Source of the DNA: Pseudomonadota bacterium
Lineage (GTDB): Bacteria > Pseudomonadota > Gammaproteobacteria > Xanthomonadales > Xanthomonadaceae
Direction of reading: 5' to 3'
Length of the DNA stretch: 25,584 nt
NCBI GenBank assembly: GCA_023386795.1
Contig: JAEWJB010000064.1
Span: 1-25,584, forward strand
Part shown: in pieces, positions 8,456-16,442 of the stretch
How positions within the stretch are numbered: the stretch's first letter is position 1
Layout of the letters: every line of letters starts with the position of its first letter
Translations under genes and position numbers: made by a program
Notes under the pieces: generated by a model
Seen by the model: the letters and a program-made list of their open reading frames with translations, nothing else
The model's database searches: none
What the model was told of the DNA's origin: nothing

Positions 8456-9790
8456 TCAACCGGCACGCGGCGGGACGAGCACGGTCTGCCGCTGCTGGCG
8501 GCGTTGTTCGCTGAAGAACGGATAGAACACGGTGATGAAGAGCACGAACAGGAAGGCGTACTTGACGATCGCCCCTGCCGAGCCGAACACCGCCCACAGG
8601 CAGTAGACGACGGTGACGCTGGTCAGCACCCAGAACGTACCGATATGCGCCCAGGTATGCGAGCGCTCCACGACGAAGTAGCAGGCCACGCACGAGTAGA
8701 TGTACGGCAGCAGCGTGAGTACCACGGCAGCCGAGGTGATGACATCGAACTGTGCCGAAGCGGTTTGCGAGGTGGAGGTGAGCAGCACCGCCGCCGTCAT
8801 CAGCACCGCCACGACCAGGATGCCCTTGACCGGTACGTCGTCGGCATTGGCCTTGCGGAACAGCTGCGGGAACAGCCCGTCGTCGGCCGCCGCCTTGGCG
8901 CTCTGCGCGGTGAGCAGGATCCAGCCGCCGAGCGAACCGGCCGCCCCGATGAAGGCGCACAGGCTCACCACCGCCCCGCCCCACCCGCCGACCGCGTTGG
9001 CGGCGGCCAGCGCGAACGGCGCATCGGAGGTCTGCAGGTCCGCATTGGGCACCATGCCCATGATGACCGCCGAACTGGCGATGTAGGCCACCGCCGCCAA
9101 TGCGACGCCCGCCAGGGTGGCGCGCGCGACGTTCTTCTCCGGGTTCTCCACCACGCCGGCCGTGACCGAGGCCGATTCCACGCCGATGAACGCCCACAAC
9201 GTGAGGGCTGCCGCACTGGAGATGGCGCCGAAGTTCGATTGCCCGGAGACGTTGTACGCGCCCTCGAACAGCTCCGGCTTGAAGAAGAACCAGCCGCCGA
9301 TCGCGAGGCCCAGGATCGGCACCAGCGCGAAGCTGGTGGTGAGCGTCTGCACACGGCTGACGAATTGCGGGCCGATGATGTTGGCAAAGGTCAGCAGCCA
9401 CACCAGCACCAGCACGGCCACGCAGCGCACCAGCGGCTGCGACAGCACCGGGAAGAAGTAGCTGAAGTAGCCCACCGCGGCGATGGGAATGGCGACATTC
9501 CCGATCCAGTTGGCGAACCAGTAGATGGTGTTGGTCTGGAAGCCCATGTACGGGCCGAACCAGTCGCGCGCGTACGCGTAGGGGCCGCCGGCCTGCGGCG
9601 AGAGCTTGCCGAGCTTGGCGAATACGAACGCCAGCAGCAGCGCGCCGGCGGTGGTCACGAGCCAGCCCCAGATCGAGGCGGTGCCGATCTTGGCCAGGCT
9701 GGAAGGCAGCAGGAACACGCCCGAGCCCATCATGTTGCCCGCGACCAGGAAGGTCGCCCCCACCACGCCGATCTTCTTGCCCTGCGCCAT
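8456..9790 (-). CDS. APC-family basic amino acid/amine antiporter, AdiC-like paralogue 1
   Basis: 444-residue, 12-segment APC transporter, almost the length of E. coli AdiC (445) and collinear with it. It keeps AGNMMGSGVFLLP (Ser23, AdiC S26), Asn98 (N101), Trp199 (W202), Glu205 (E208) and Trp290 (W293, in GSLGGWILLTAQSAKAAADDG). Such antiporters bring in a basic amino acid and export its decarboxylation product, coupling directly to the decarboxylase encoded 42 bases downstream. P. aeruginosa ldcAB pairs a similar permease with LdcA. Start choice: GAGGAG is eight bases before the ATG at 9790 but only two bases before the ATG at 9796, so 9790 is preferred; longer starts run toward the porin gene. 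Substrate may be lysine/cadaverine or arginine/agmatine. Confidence 0.9.
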   Translation of the reverse strand: MAQGKKIGVVGATFLVAGNMMGSGVFLLPSSLAKIGTASIWGWLVTTAGALLLAFVFAKLGKLSPQAGGPYAYARDWFGPYMGFQTNTIYWFANWIGNVAIPIAAVGYFSYFFPVLSQPLVRCVAVLVLVWLLTFANIIGPQFVSRVQTLTTSFALVPILGLAIGGWFFFKPELFEGAYNVSGQSNFGAISSAAALTLWAFIGVESASVTAGVVENPEKNVARATLAGVALAAVAYIASSAVIMGMVPNADLQTSDAPFALAAANAVGGWGGAVVSLCAFIGAAGSLGGWILLTAQSAKAAADDGLFPQLFRKANADDVPVKGILVVAVLMTAAVLLTSTSQTASAQFDVITSAAVVLTLLPYIYSCVACYFVVERSHTWAHIGTFWVLTSVTVVYCLWAVFGSAGAIVKYAFLFVLFITVFYPFFSEQRRQQRQTVLVPPRAG

Positions 9791-9848
9791 GGCCATCACT
9801 CCTCGTGGGTTGTCGCCGGGCCGCGGCCATGACGGCCGTGGCACGGCG

Positions 9849-11312
9849 TCACTTGATGAAGTTGTATTGCAGGCTGCCCTGCAGCCGCATCGTGTCCGCG
9901 CTGCGCCCGTCCTGCTGCTCGAGCTGGCCGTAGAGCAGTTCCATGCCCATCGTCCAGGACGGCGCCGGGCTCCAGATCAGGTTGAAGGCGCCGTAGCGGC
10001 TGCGCTTGAACGCATCGGCGGCCAGCACGTCCTGGCCGTCGAGGTAGAGCTGGCCGTAGACGAGGTTGGAGCGCCACATCTGCGACCAGTAATGCGTGTA
10101 GCCGACGAAGCCACCGTAGATCGGCAGCGCTTCCAGATCGCCATCGGCGGCAATGGCCGCGTCCAGGCCCGAGCCGGTGAGGTCGGCGGTGTAGCGGCTC
10201 ATGCCCTTGCCGCCGAGCAGGCCGAACAGCAGCAGTTCGCGGTCGGCGAAGGAGAACGAGCCGCTGAGCGACAGGCCGCCGCCATAAGTGGTCTGCTTGT
10301 GGCCATCGGCGTTGTAGCCCAGGCTGCGCGCCACCGCGCCCAGTTGCAGGTGCCCCCAGTCGCGCTCCATGCGCGCCACCAGGCTCAGGTCCGGCACCCG
10401 GTCCATGCCCACCGCATCGCTCCCGCCCGGGTCGAGTTCGGTCTCCGGATTTTCCGCACCCAGGGTCAAGGTATTGCCCTTGCCCATCGAGAAGCTGTGG
10501 TGCATGCCGGCCACCAACAGGTAGGCCGCCCCGCCAGGGCCGGCGAAATCGAGCGTGTCCGGCAGCGAGTCGGCATCCATGAAAGTGGAATAGCCATAGC
10601 CGGCATAGGTATTGCCGAGCTGGCCGTAGGCGTGGCGCAGGCGGAACTCGTAGCTGTCGCTGCTGCCGAAGAAATCGTTCTCCAGGTAGAAGCGCAGGTT
10701 GCCGTGCGTGGTCGGGCGGCGTGCCTCGAAGCTGAAGCGCGTCTGCTTGGCGTGCACTTCGAAGTTGGACGTGTCCCGGTTCGGGCTGCCGACCGGAATG
10801 GTGGACGTGACGAACTGCTCCTGGTCGCCCGCGGCGCGCGCGTCGGCGATGGCGTCGAGCTTGGCGTAGCCGCCGAGGCGGATCATCGTGTCGGTGCCGG
10901 GAATGGCGAAGAAGCCCTTGAGATCAGGGTCGGTCGGCGAGACGGTGTTGTCCGCGCGCGAGGCGGCGGTCGAGGGATCTGCCACCGAATCACGCGGCGG
11001 CAGCACGCTGTGATAACCCGGCGGCGTGGCCTGCGTGTAGGTCGCGGCGGCCGGTGGCGATGACACGCCCGCTGCGTTGGCCGGCGTGGCCGCAGGTGCA
11101 GGCGCGCCGGCAGTGGCGGATGCGGGGGCGGGTGCGGCCTGTTGCGCGGGCGGCTTGCCTTCCAGGGCATCGAGCCGTGCATTGAGCGACTGCAGCGTCT
11201 GTTCGACGTTGGCGATTTCCGCCCGCAGGCTCTGCACCGTGTCCTGTGCACAGGCCAGGCCCGACACCCATATCAGCGGCAGCGCCGCCACGACCGCGGT
11301 CGAACGATCCAT
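9849..11312 (-). CDS. DcaP-family outer membrane porin
   Basis: 487-residue outer-membrane protein. A signal peptide (residues 1-22, ending GLACA) is followed by a short heptad-like coiled coil (about residues 24-53, QSLRAEIANVEQTLQSLNAR). Next comes an Ala/Pro-rich linker of about 60 residues, then a beta-barrel that begins around LKGFFAIPGTDTMIRLGGYAKLD and ends with the aromatic-containing strand LQYNFIK. This order matches the trimeric DcaP porins, whose N-terminal coiled coil extends into the periplasm and which admit small, often anionic, organic molecules. The ATG at 11312 has GGAG seven bases upstream. The 58-base gap to the antiporter gene shows no hairpin with a T-run, so readthrough into the decarboxylase operon is plausible. 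The substrate cannot be read from the sequence. Confidence 0.88.
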   Translation of the reverse strand: MDRSTAVVAALPLIWVSGLACAQDTVQSLRAEIANVEQTLQSLNARLDALEGKPPAQQAAPAPASATAGAPAPAATPANAAGVSSPPAAATYTQATPPGYHSVLPPRDSVADPSTAASRADNTVSPTDPDLKGFFAIPGTDTMIRLGGYAKLDAIADARAAGDQEQFVTSTIPVGSPNRDTSNFEVHAKQTRFSFEARRPTTHGNLRFYLENDFFGSSDSYEFRLRHAYGQLGNTYAGYGYSTFMDADSLPDTLDFAGPGGAAYLLVAGMHHSFSMGKGNTLTLGAENPETELDPGGSDAVGMDRVPDLSLVARMERDWGHLQLGAVARSLGYNADGHKQTTYGGGLSLSGSFSFADRELLLFGLLGGKGMSRYTADLTGSGLDAAIAADGDLEALPIYGGFVGYTHYWSQMWRSNLVYGQLYLDGQDVLAADAFKRSRYGAFNLIWSPAPSWTMGMELLYGQLEQQDGRSADTMRLQGSLQYNFIK

Positions 11313-11552
11313 CGCCCTGCTCCATGCGCCCTTCCCGCGGGAAACATGCTGCAAGCGCCGACGTGCCCACGGGAAGCGCACGACCCGGCGCATCCCGCGC
11401 GCGCTCCCCTGTTCGCGAGGCGCGAGACAGCGGCCATTCATCCCCAGTCGCGATGACGGGGGCGTGAAATCCATCTGACAATCACCTTGCGGCCACCGGC
11501 ACTTTACGGCTTCCGGCATGTGATGACGCCTCACCCCAGTGCAGGAATCGGC
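11313..11552. other. divergent intergenic region, porin operon and flavin reductase
   Basis: 240 bases separate the divergent starts. It should contain promoters for both directions. On the minus strand TTGTCA (11501-11506) could be a -35 for the porin, but the matching -10 (CGTCAT) is poor. I find no ArgR-like box or other clear operator, and no convincing small gene. Confidence 0.4.
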
Positions 11553-12110
11553 ATGAAGCAATATCGGCAGCATCCATTCCCCGTCGAGGACGTGCGCCGC
11601 TTCCTCGAACCCGGCCCGATCGTGCTCGTCAGCACCGCCTGGCGCGGCCAGCGAGACGTGATGACGCTCGGCTGGCACATGGTGATGGGCTTCTCGCCGT
11701 CGCTGTGGGCCTGCTACCTGTGGAACGAAAACCACAGCTTCGATCTCGCCAGGCGCTCACGCGAATGCGTCATCAACCTGCCCACCGTCGATATCGTGGA
11801 CACCGTGGTTCGTATCGGTAACAGCAGCGGCGCGGAGATCGACAAGTTCGACACGTTCGGCCTGAGCACCACGCCAGGTGACGTGGTGGCGGCGCCGCGC
11901 ATCCGGGAGTGCTGGGCCAGCTTCGAGTGCCGGCTGCACGATGGCAGCCAGATCAACAAGCACAACCTCTTCATCTGGGAGGTCGTGCGCGCGCACGTGG
12001 CGCACCGCCCCGGCACGCCGCGCACGGTCCATTACCGCGGCGATGGACGCTTCATGGTTTCCGGCCCGGACATCTCGCGCAAAAGGATGTTCCTGCCGGA
12101 GATGCTATGA
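11553..12110 (+). CDS. flavin reductase-like FMN-binding protein
   Basis: 185-residue single-domain protein of the flavin reductase-like family (flavoredoxin/DIM6 type, split-barrel fold, FMN as cofactor). Family features seen are an N-terminal PGPIVLVSTAWRGQRDVMTLGWHMVMGFSP, which matches the usual P-x-P-V-L-V-[ST] and N-x-x-[TA]-x-[SG] flavin-binding stretch, then the SRECVINLP segment and the later FECRLHDGSQINKHNLFIWEVV strand pair. AGGA at 11543-11546 supports the ATG at 11553; an ATG at 11523 in frame lacks such a site. It stands alone: divergent from the porin and convergent, with a six-base gap, to the lipoprotein gene at 12117. The electron acceptor and biological role are unknown. 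Confidence 0.85.
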   Translation: MKQYRQHPFPVEDVRRFLEPGPIVLVSTAWRGQRDVMTLGWHMVMGFSPSLWACYLWNENHSFDLARRSRECVINLPTVDIVDTVVRIGNSSGAEIDKFDTFGLSTTPGDVVAAPRIRECWASFECRLHDGSQINKHNLFIWEVVRAHVAHRPGTPRTVHYRGDGRFMVSGPDISRKRMFLPEML

Positions 12111-12116
12111 CCGCCC

Positions 12117-12677
12117 TCAGCGCCCGGCGCGTTTCACCCGCATCTGCCCGCGTTCCATCTGGAAGGTGAAAGCGTAGTTGAGCGTGACCGGTACCGGCTC
12201 GATGCGTTCGGCGTCGGCACAGTCACCCGGGCGCTTCGGCGCCACCTCGCGGTAATGGCAGATCGCCGCCGGTTCGTATTGCCACGTCAGCACCGCGCGA
12301 TCCACCGCCTGCAGCAAGTCGCGATTCGTCGGCTCGCCACCGGCGGCGCATTCGGCGCGGTCCAGCAGCGGTTCGGTTCGCTGCACGGCACCCCGCGCGT
12401 CGATGATCACCCGGACGCACACGGTGGTCGGCGGCAGCGTGGTACGTGCGGTATCGGCGGGTAGCGCCGGATCGACATTGTCGTGCAGCAGCGGCATGCG
12501 GAAGGCCTGCTGCGGTTGCATTGCATAGCTGTCGATCGCCGCCGCGCCGGCTTGCCGCACCGAGGGTGACAGCAATCGCTGGTCCACGGCGTCGCTGCGG
12601 GTGGCCTCGTAGGTATCCGGCGTGGTGGCACAGCCTGCCAGCATCACGCCCAGCACCAGCACACATGCGCCCCGCAT
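12117..12677 (-). CDS. lipoprotein with TonB C-terminal-like domain
   Basis: 186-residue predicted lipoprotein: signal sequence MRGACVLVLGVMLAGC with lipobox LAGC, Cys16 as the lipidated residue. The rest resembles a TonB C-terminal (energy transducer) fold: TTVCVRVIIDARGAVQRTEPL, then AVDRAVLTWQYEPA and a final VPVTLNYAFTFQM strand. TonB domains normally contact TonB boxes of outer-membrane receptors; no membrane anchor or proline-rich arm is present here, so it is unlikely to be a working TonB. Its ATG overlaps the stop of the M56-TonB gene (TGATG), so the two are translated together and probably act together at the cell envelope. It could be a peptidase partner, a decoy or a substrate. Function unknown. 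Confidence 0.78.
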   Translation of the reverse strand: MRGACVLVLGVMLAGCATTPDTYEATRSDAVDQRLLSPSVRQAGAAAIDSYAMQPQQAFRMPLLHDNVDPALPADTARTTLPPTTVCVRVIIDARGAVQRTEPLLDRAECAAGGEPTNRDLLQAVDRAVLTWQYEPAAICHYREVAPKRPGDCADAERIEPVPVTLNYAFTFQMERGQMRVKRAGR

Positions 12678-13924
12678 CAGCGCGACGCCACCGCGCTGCC
12701 CCCGGCGGGCGGGGGCGTGGCATTCATTTCGAAGGTGACCGGCACGCGCACCCGCCCCGCCACGGGCTTGCCGTCCTTCATCTCCGGACGAAAGCGCCAT
12801 TGCCGCGCCGCCTCGATCGACACTGCGTCGAATACACCGGCCGGGCGGGAAGATTCGACCACCACGTTCGACACGCTGCCATCAGCACGCACATCGATGC
12901 GCAGGATGACCTGGCCGCCGAGATTCTTCTCGTAGGCGTCCTTCGGATAGCGCGGTGGAGGTAGCGTTTGCGTTGCGGCTTGGCCAGCCGCTGCCGGGAC
13001 ATGCGCGGGCTGCACCGCTGCGCCTTTGGCAGGCGTGGCCGGCTGTGCGGCCCAGGCGGCGTAGCCGCCGCCGGCAGCCAGCAGGCCGATGGACAGCACA
13101 GCGGTAAAGCGACGGCGCGGTGAAGGCAGGGGCTGCCTGAGCATGGCAATTCTCTCCTTGAGCGGGTGGCGCGAAGGCCAGGGACATCCGAGGGGTGGCA
13201 GCGGTGCAGCGGCCTGGCCGATCAGCATCGCTTCGGCATAAGCCCGCCGCTGCCGTGGACGCCGCGCCAGCACGCGGGCGTCGCAGGCCATTTCCTGGTC
13301 GCGGCGGAATACACCCAGCGCCAGATGCGCCATCGGGTTGAACCATTGCAGGCAGAGCAACAACGTGGCCAACGCGTTGCACGGCAGGTCGCCGCGACGG
13401 CGATGCACCTGCTCGTGCCGCAGCAGCAAGGTGCGCTGCGCTGGGGCATAGCGGGCCTCGAAGTCCGGCGGCAGCACGATGCGCGGACGCCACAGGCCGA
13501 CCAGGGCCGGCAACCCGGCATCGTGGGTCGCGCGATACAACGGCAATCGGGGATGCGGCACGTGCACCAGCGTGCCGAGCGCGCGCATGAAACGATATTG
13601 ACGTGCCAGCTGCCAGCCCAGGCACGCCAGGGCACCCAGCAGCCAGGCCGCGATCCAGCCGGCAGCGGCATGACCTTCCGCGTGGATCGCCCCGGCCTGC
13701 AGTACGGCCGCTGGCAACGCACCCAGTTCGCGCATCGGCCGCACGATGTCCGGCGGCACGGGAATCGCCAGTGCCAGCAGCATCAACGGTGGCAGGCACC
13801 ACAGGCCATAGGCCGCGCCAGCGCCGCCCATACGCCTGGCCAGAGGACGCAAGGCCAGTACCAGGGCGCATGCGGCACTGAACACCGCGGTGAGCAGCAA
13901 CAACGCGGCCGGGTCAGCCTTCAT
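12677..13924 (-). CDS. M56 (BlaR1-like) membrane metallopeptidase fused to TonB C-terminal domain
   Basis: 415 residues. An integral-membrane M56 peptidase domain occupies about residues 1-270, with hydrophobic segments near 8-25, 42-57, 87-107 and a final one near 275-293. The zinc site is RHEQVH (HExxH at 170-174), with EMACD (Glu211) as the likely third ligand. In BlaR1/MecR1 this domain is activated by a periplasmic beta-lactam sensor and leads to cleavage of BlaI. Here the sensor is absent. After the last membrane segment comes an Ala/Pro linker and a TonB-like domain (about 320-400, LPPPRYPKDAYEKNLGGQV and ARQWRFRPEMKDGKPV). The start overlaps the blaI-like gene by 11 bases and the stop overlaps the lipoprotein gene by one. 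Probably signal-responsive proteolysis of the adjacent repressor; the signal is unknown. Confidence 0.87.
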   Translation of the reverse strand: MKADPAALLLLTAVFSAACALVLALRPLARRMGGAGAAYGLWCLPPLMLLALAIPVPPDIVRPMRELGALPAAVLQAGAIHAEGHAAAGWIAAWLLGALACLGWQLARQYRFMRALGTLVHVPHPRLPLYRATHDAGLPALVGLWRPRIVLPPDFEARYAPAQRTLLLRHEQVHRRRGDLPCNALATLLLCLQWFNPMAHLALGVFRRDQEMACDARVLARRPRQRRAYAEAMLIGQAAAPLPPLGCPWPSRHPLKERIAMLRQPLPSPRRRFTAVLSIGLLAAGGGYAAWAAQPATPAKGAAVQPAHVPAAAGQAATQTLPPPRYPKDAYEKNLGGQVILRIDVRADGSVSNVVVESSRPAGVFDAVSIEAARQWRFRPEMKDGKPVAGRVRVPVTFEMNATPPPAGGSAVASR

Positions 13925-14294
13925 CGTCCAGTTCCCGTACCAGCCGCTTGAGTTCGGCGAGATCCTCGGCGCTGAGTTTTCCGCGCGCGCTGAAATGCGC
14001 CACCAACGGTGCAACCCGGCCACCGAACAGGCGCTCGAGCAGTCCCTCGCTCTGCTGCGCGACCCACTGCGCGCGTTCGATGCGCGGCGAGTACAGATAG
14101 CGACGCCCCTGTTTCTCGGCCGCGATGGCGCCTTTGTTGAGCAGCCGGTTGAGCAGGGTTTTCACCGTCGGCTCGGCCCAGCCGCTGTGCGTTGACAGCG
14201 CCGCGAACACTTCTTCGGCAGCCAAGGGATGCCGGTCCCACAGCACCTGCATCACCACCGCCTCGGCTTCGCTGATCGTCAACGCTCCGGCCAT
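13914..14294 (-). CDS. BlaI/MecI/CopY-family transcriptional repressor
   Basis: 126-residue winged-helix repressor. The N-terminal half shows the family pattern ISEAEAVVMQVLWDRHPLAAEEV, then the recognition-helix region GWAEPTVKTLLNRLLNKGAI and the wing EKQGRRYLYSP. The C-terminal half (FGGRVAPLVAHF...LSAEDLAELKRLVREL) matches the BlaI dimerisation helices. Family members repress their own operon as dimers until cleaved by the partner M56 peptidase, encoded next door with an 11-base overlap. Two palindromic operator candidates lie directly upstream of the ATG. No strong ribosome binding site is seen (GGGTG at 14302-14306), which may keep expression low. No beta-lactamase gene is in the window, so antibiotic response should not be assumed. 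Confidence 0.9.
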   Translation of the reverse strand: MAGALTISEAEAVVMQVLWDRHPLAAEEVFAALSTHSGWAEPTVKTLLNRLLNKGAIAAEKQGRRYLYSPRIERAQWVAQQSEGLLERLFGGRVAPLVAHFSARGKLSAEDLAELKRLVRELDDEG

Positions 14295-14296
14295 GC

Positions 14297-14312
14297 GATT
14301 ACACCCGTAAAT
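14297..14312. promoter_or_regulatory. operator candidate 2 of the BlaI-type repressor
   Basis: GATTACACCCGTAAAT is an imperfect copy of the perfect palindrome at 14320-14335, differing at about four of 16 positions and keeping GATTAC and GTAA. The centres of the two sites are 23 bases apart, about two helical turns. It overlaps the weak ribosome binding site of the repressor gene. Confidence 0.6.
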
Positions 14313-14319
14313 TTTTTAC

Positions 14320-14335
14320 GATTACGCGCGTAATC
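14320..14335. promoter_or_regulatory. perfect palindromic operator of the BlaI-type repressor
   Basis: GATTACGCGCGTAATC is a perfect 16-base inverted repeat. It covers the -10 of the repressor promoter, where a bound dimer would block polymerase, as expected for an autoregulated BlaI family operon. It also lies 72 bases upstream of the acetyl-CoA hydrolase-family gene on the other strand. Confidence 0.75.
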
Positions 14336-14349
14336 AAATGCCTTGTCAA
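14321..14349 (-). promoter_or_regulatory. sigma70-like promoter of the repressor-M56-lipoprotein operon
   Basis: On the minus strand a perfect -35 TTGACA (14344-14349) is followed after 17 bases by CGTAAT (14321-14326), four of six matches to the -10 consensus. Predicted transcription start is near 14314, giving a leader of about 20 bases. The -10 is embedded in the palindromic operator. Confidence 0.65.
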
Positions 14350-14406
14350 GCCCCCGGTCACGCTGCGGCATGCGGCCTTGGCGGGCGCTGGGCTACGCTC
14401 GTGCCC

Positions 14407-16353
14407 ATGATCGAATCCGTTCAAGACCTGCACACCGCCGTCGAGTTGATCCTGCAACGCGTGACCGGCCCGCTCCGCGTGGGCGCCCCGCTTGGCCTGG
14501 GCAAGCCGCATCGCCTGCTCAACGCGCTGTATGCGCGCGTGTCCACCGACCCTTCGCGGCCGATGCACCTCTACACCGCGCTTTCGCTGGACCCGCCGGG
14601 GAAAGCCATCGGCCTGGAAGGCCGTTTCCTCGGGCCGTTCGCACAGCGCCACTTCGGCGAGGACTTCCCGCGCCTGGCCTACGTGGAGGCGATGCGCCGC
14701 GATGCACTGCCCGCGCACATCGAGGTCGAGGAGTTTTACATGCAGTCAGGCGCGATGCTGTCTTCGAGCCAGGCGCAGCGCGCCTACACCAGCCTCAACT
14801 ACACGATGGCCGCCGACGCGGTGGCGATGCGCGCGCCGAACCTGGTCGTGCAGAAGGTGGCACGCGAGCCGGGTGGCACACGGCTGTCGTTGTCGTGCAA
14901 CAACGATCTCACCCAGGACCTGCTCGATGCCATCGCGCGGCGCAACCTGCCGCGCCCGTTGATGGTGGCCGAGATCGATCCCGAACTGCCGTGGATCGGT
15001 GGTTCGGCCATCGCGCCGGATGACTTCTTCGATGTGGCGGTCGAGCCCCCCGGCCCGTATCCCAGGCTGTTCGCCCTGCCGCGGCAACCGGTGAACGATG
15101 CCGACTATGCCATCGGCCTGTATGCCAGCACGCTGGTGCGCGATGGTGGCACGTTACAGATCGGCATCGGCGCACTGGCCGACGCACTGAGCCACGCGCT
15201 GGTGCTGCGGCACACCGACAACGCACGCTATCGCGCCGTGCTGCGCGCCCTGGACCCGGCTCTCGAATCGCATCCGCTGGTGCAGGCCCACGGCGGGCTC
15301 GATCCTTTCACGCAAGGCCTGTACGGCTGCAGCGAAATGCTCAACGAGGGTTTCCGCCGGCTGGTGCAGACCGGCGTGATCCACCGCCGCGTGCATGACG
15401 ATGTCGCGTTGATGCAGCGTCTGCACGAGGGCACCGCCGACGCGCAGGACCATGCCCGGTTGCAACGCGAAGGCGAATTCCTGCACGGCGCGTTCTACCT
15501 CGGCTCGCACGCGTTCTATGACTGGCTGCGCGAGAACGGCGATGGCGGCCACGGCATCGGCATGCGCCGCATCAGTGAGATCAACCAACTTTACGGCGGC
15601 CATGAAGCCCTGGAGCGCCTGCAACGACGCGACGCGCGCTTCTTCAACAGCTGCATGATCGCCACCGCGCTGGGGGCGGCCGCGTCCGACGGACTGGAAG
15701 ACGGGCGCATCGTGTCCGGCGTGGGCGGCCAATACAACTTCGTGGCGATGGCGCATGCGCTGGAGGATGCGCGCAGCGTGCTGATGCTGCGCGCCAGCCG
15801 TAGCGATGGCGCGGGCCATGTCGAATCCAACGTGCGCTGGCAGTACGGCCACACCACCATCCCGCGCCACCTGCGCGACATCTACGTCAACCAGTACGGC
15901 ATCGCCGACCTGCTCGGCGCCACCGACGAGGACTGCGTGATCGCGATGGCCGCCATTGCCGAGGTGCCGTTCCAGCAAGGCCTGCTCCAGGAGGCCAAGG
16001 CGTCGCGCAAGCTGCGCGAGGATTTCGACGCGCCCTCGGCATGGCAACGCAACACGCCCGAAGCGCTATCCGCCGCACTGGCCCCGTTCCGCGCCGATGG
16101 CACGCTGCCGGACTACCCGCTCGGCAGCGATTTCACCGAAGTCGAGCAGCGCCTGCTGCGTGCCCTGACCTGGCTCAAGCAGGGCAGCAGTACGTGGCGC
16201 GGCAAGCTGTCCCTGCTCGCTGGCGTGCTGGGCGGCCCGTTGGCCGACGACGTGCAGGCGTTGCAACGGATGGGCCTCGATGCGCCGAACGGCATCGGCG
16301 AGAAAGCGCAGGCCCGCCTCGTGCGCCACGCCCTGGCACGTACTGCGCGTTGA
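14407..16353 (+). CDS. acetyl-CoA hydrolase/transferase-family protein
   Basis: 648-residue protein of the acetyl-CoA hydrolase/CoA-transferase family (two tandem CoA-transferase-like halves). Such enzymes move CoA between acyl groups or hydrolyse acetyl-CoA through a glutamyl-CoA intermediate. Visible family stretches are GTLQIGIGALADALSHAL, TQGLYGCSEMLNEGFRRL and, in the C-terminal domain, GRIVSGVGGQYNFVAMAHAL followed by VESNVRWQYGHTTIPRHLRD. It is longer than the usual family length of about 500 because of extra sequence in the middle (about residues 310-400) and at the C-terminus. The ATG at 14407 is the likely start, although no good ribosome binding site precedes it; GTG at 14401 is an alternative. 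It is transcribed divergently from the BlaI-type operon and shares its 112-base control region. Substrate not determined. Confidence 0.85.
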   Translation: MIESVQDLHTAVELILQRVTGPLRVGAPLGLGKPHRLLNALYARVSTDPSRPMHLYTALSLDPPGKAIGLEGRFLGPFAQRHFGEDFPRLAYVEAMRRDALPAHIEVEEFYMQSGAMLSSSQAQRAYTSLNYTMAADAVAMRAPNLVVQKVAREPGGTRLSLSCNNDLTQDLLDAIARRNLPRPLMVAEIDPELPWIGGSAIAPDDFFDVAVEPPGPYPRLFALPRQPVNDADYAIGLYASTLVRDGGTLQIGIGALADALSHALVLRHTDNARYRAVLRALDPALESHPLVQAHGGLDPFTQGLYGCSEMLNEGFRRLVQTGVIHRRVHDDVALMQRLHEGTADAQDHARLQREGEFLHGAFYLGSHAFYDWLRENGDGGHGIGMRRISEINQLYGGHEALERLQRRDARFFNSCMIATALGAAASDGLEDGRIVSGVGGQYNFVAMAHALEDARSVLMLRASRSDGAGHVESNVRWQYGHTTIPRHLRDIYVNQYGIADLLGATDEDCVIAMAAIAEVPFQQGLLQEAKASRKLREDFDAPSAWQRNTPEALSAALAPFRADGTLPDYPLGSDFTEVEQRLLRALTWLKQGSSTWRGKLSLLAGVLGGPLADDVQALQRMGLDAPNGIGEKAQARLVRHALARTAR

Positions 16354-16362
16354 ACGTCGCTT

Positions 16363-16384
16363 CAGCCGCGCGGCTGCGTTTTCA
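16363..16384 (+). terminator. weak hairpin after the acetyl-CoA hydrolase-family gene
   Basis: The palindrome CAGCCGCGCGGCTG (16363-16376), followed by CGTTTT, lies ten bases after the stop. The stem is only about five pairs once a loop is allowed and the T-run is short, so termination is doubtful. Confidence 0.3.
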
Positions 16385-16442
16385 CGCGTCGCGCGCAAGG
16401 GGGCACGGCAAGCTGCGGGCACGTTCCGCAGGAGTTTTCCGC

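Noticed and set aside
12677..14294. BlaI-BlaR1 beta-lactam resistance locus
   Set aside because: The penicillin-binding sensor domain is absent from the M56 protein and there is no beta-lactamase gene in the window.
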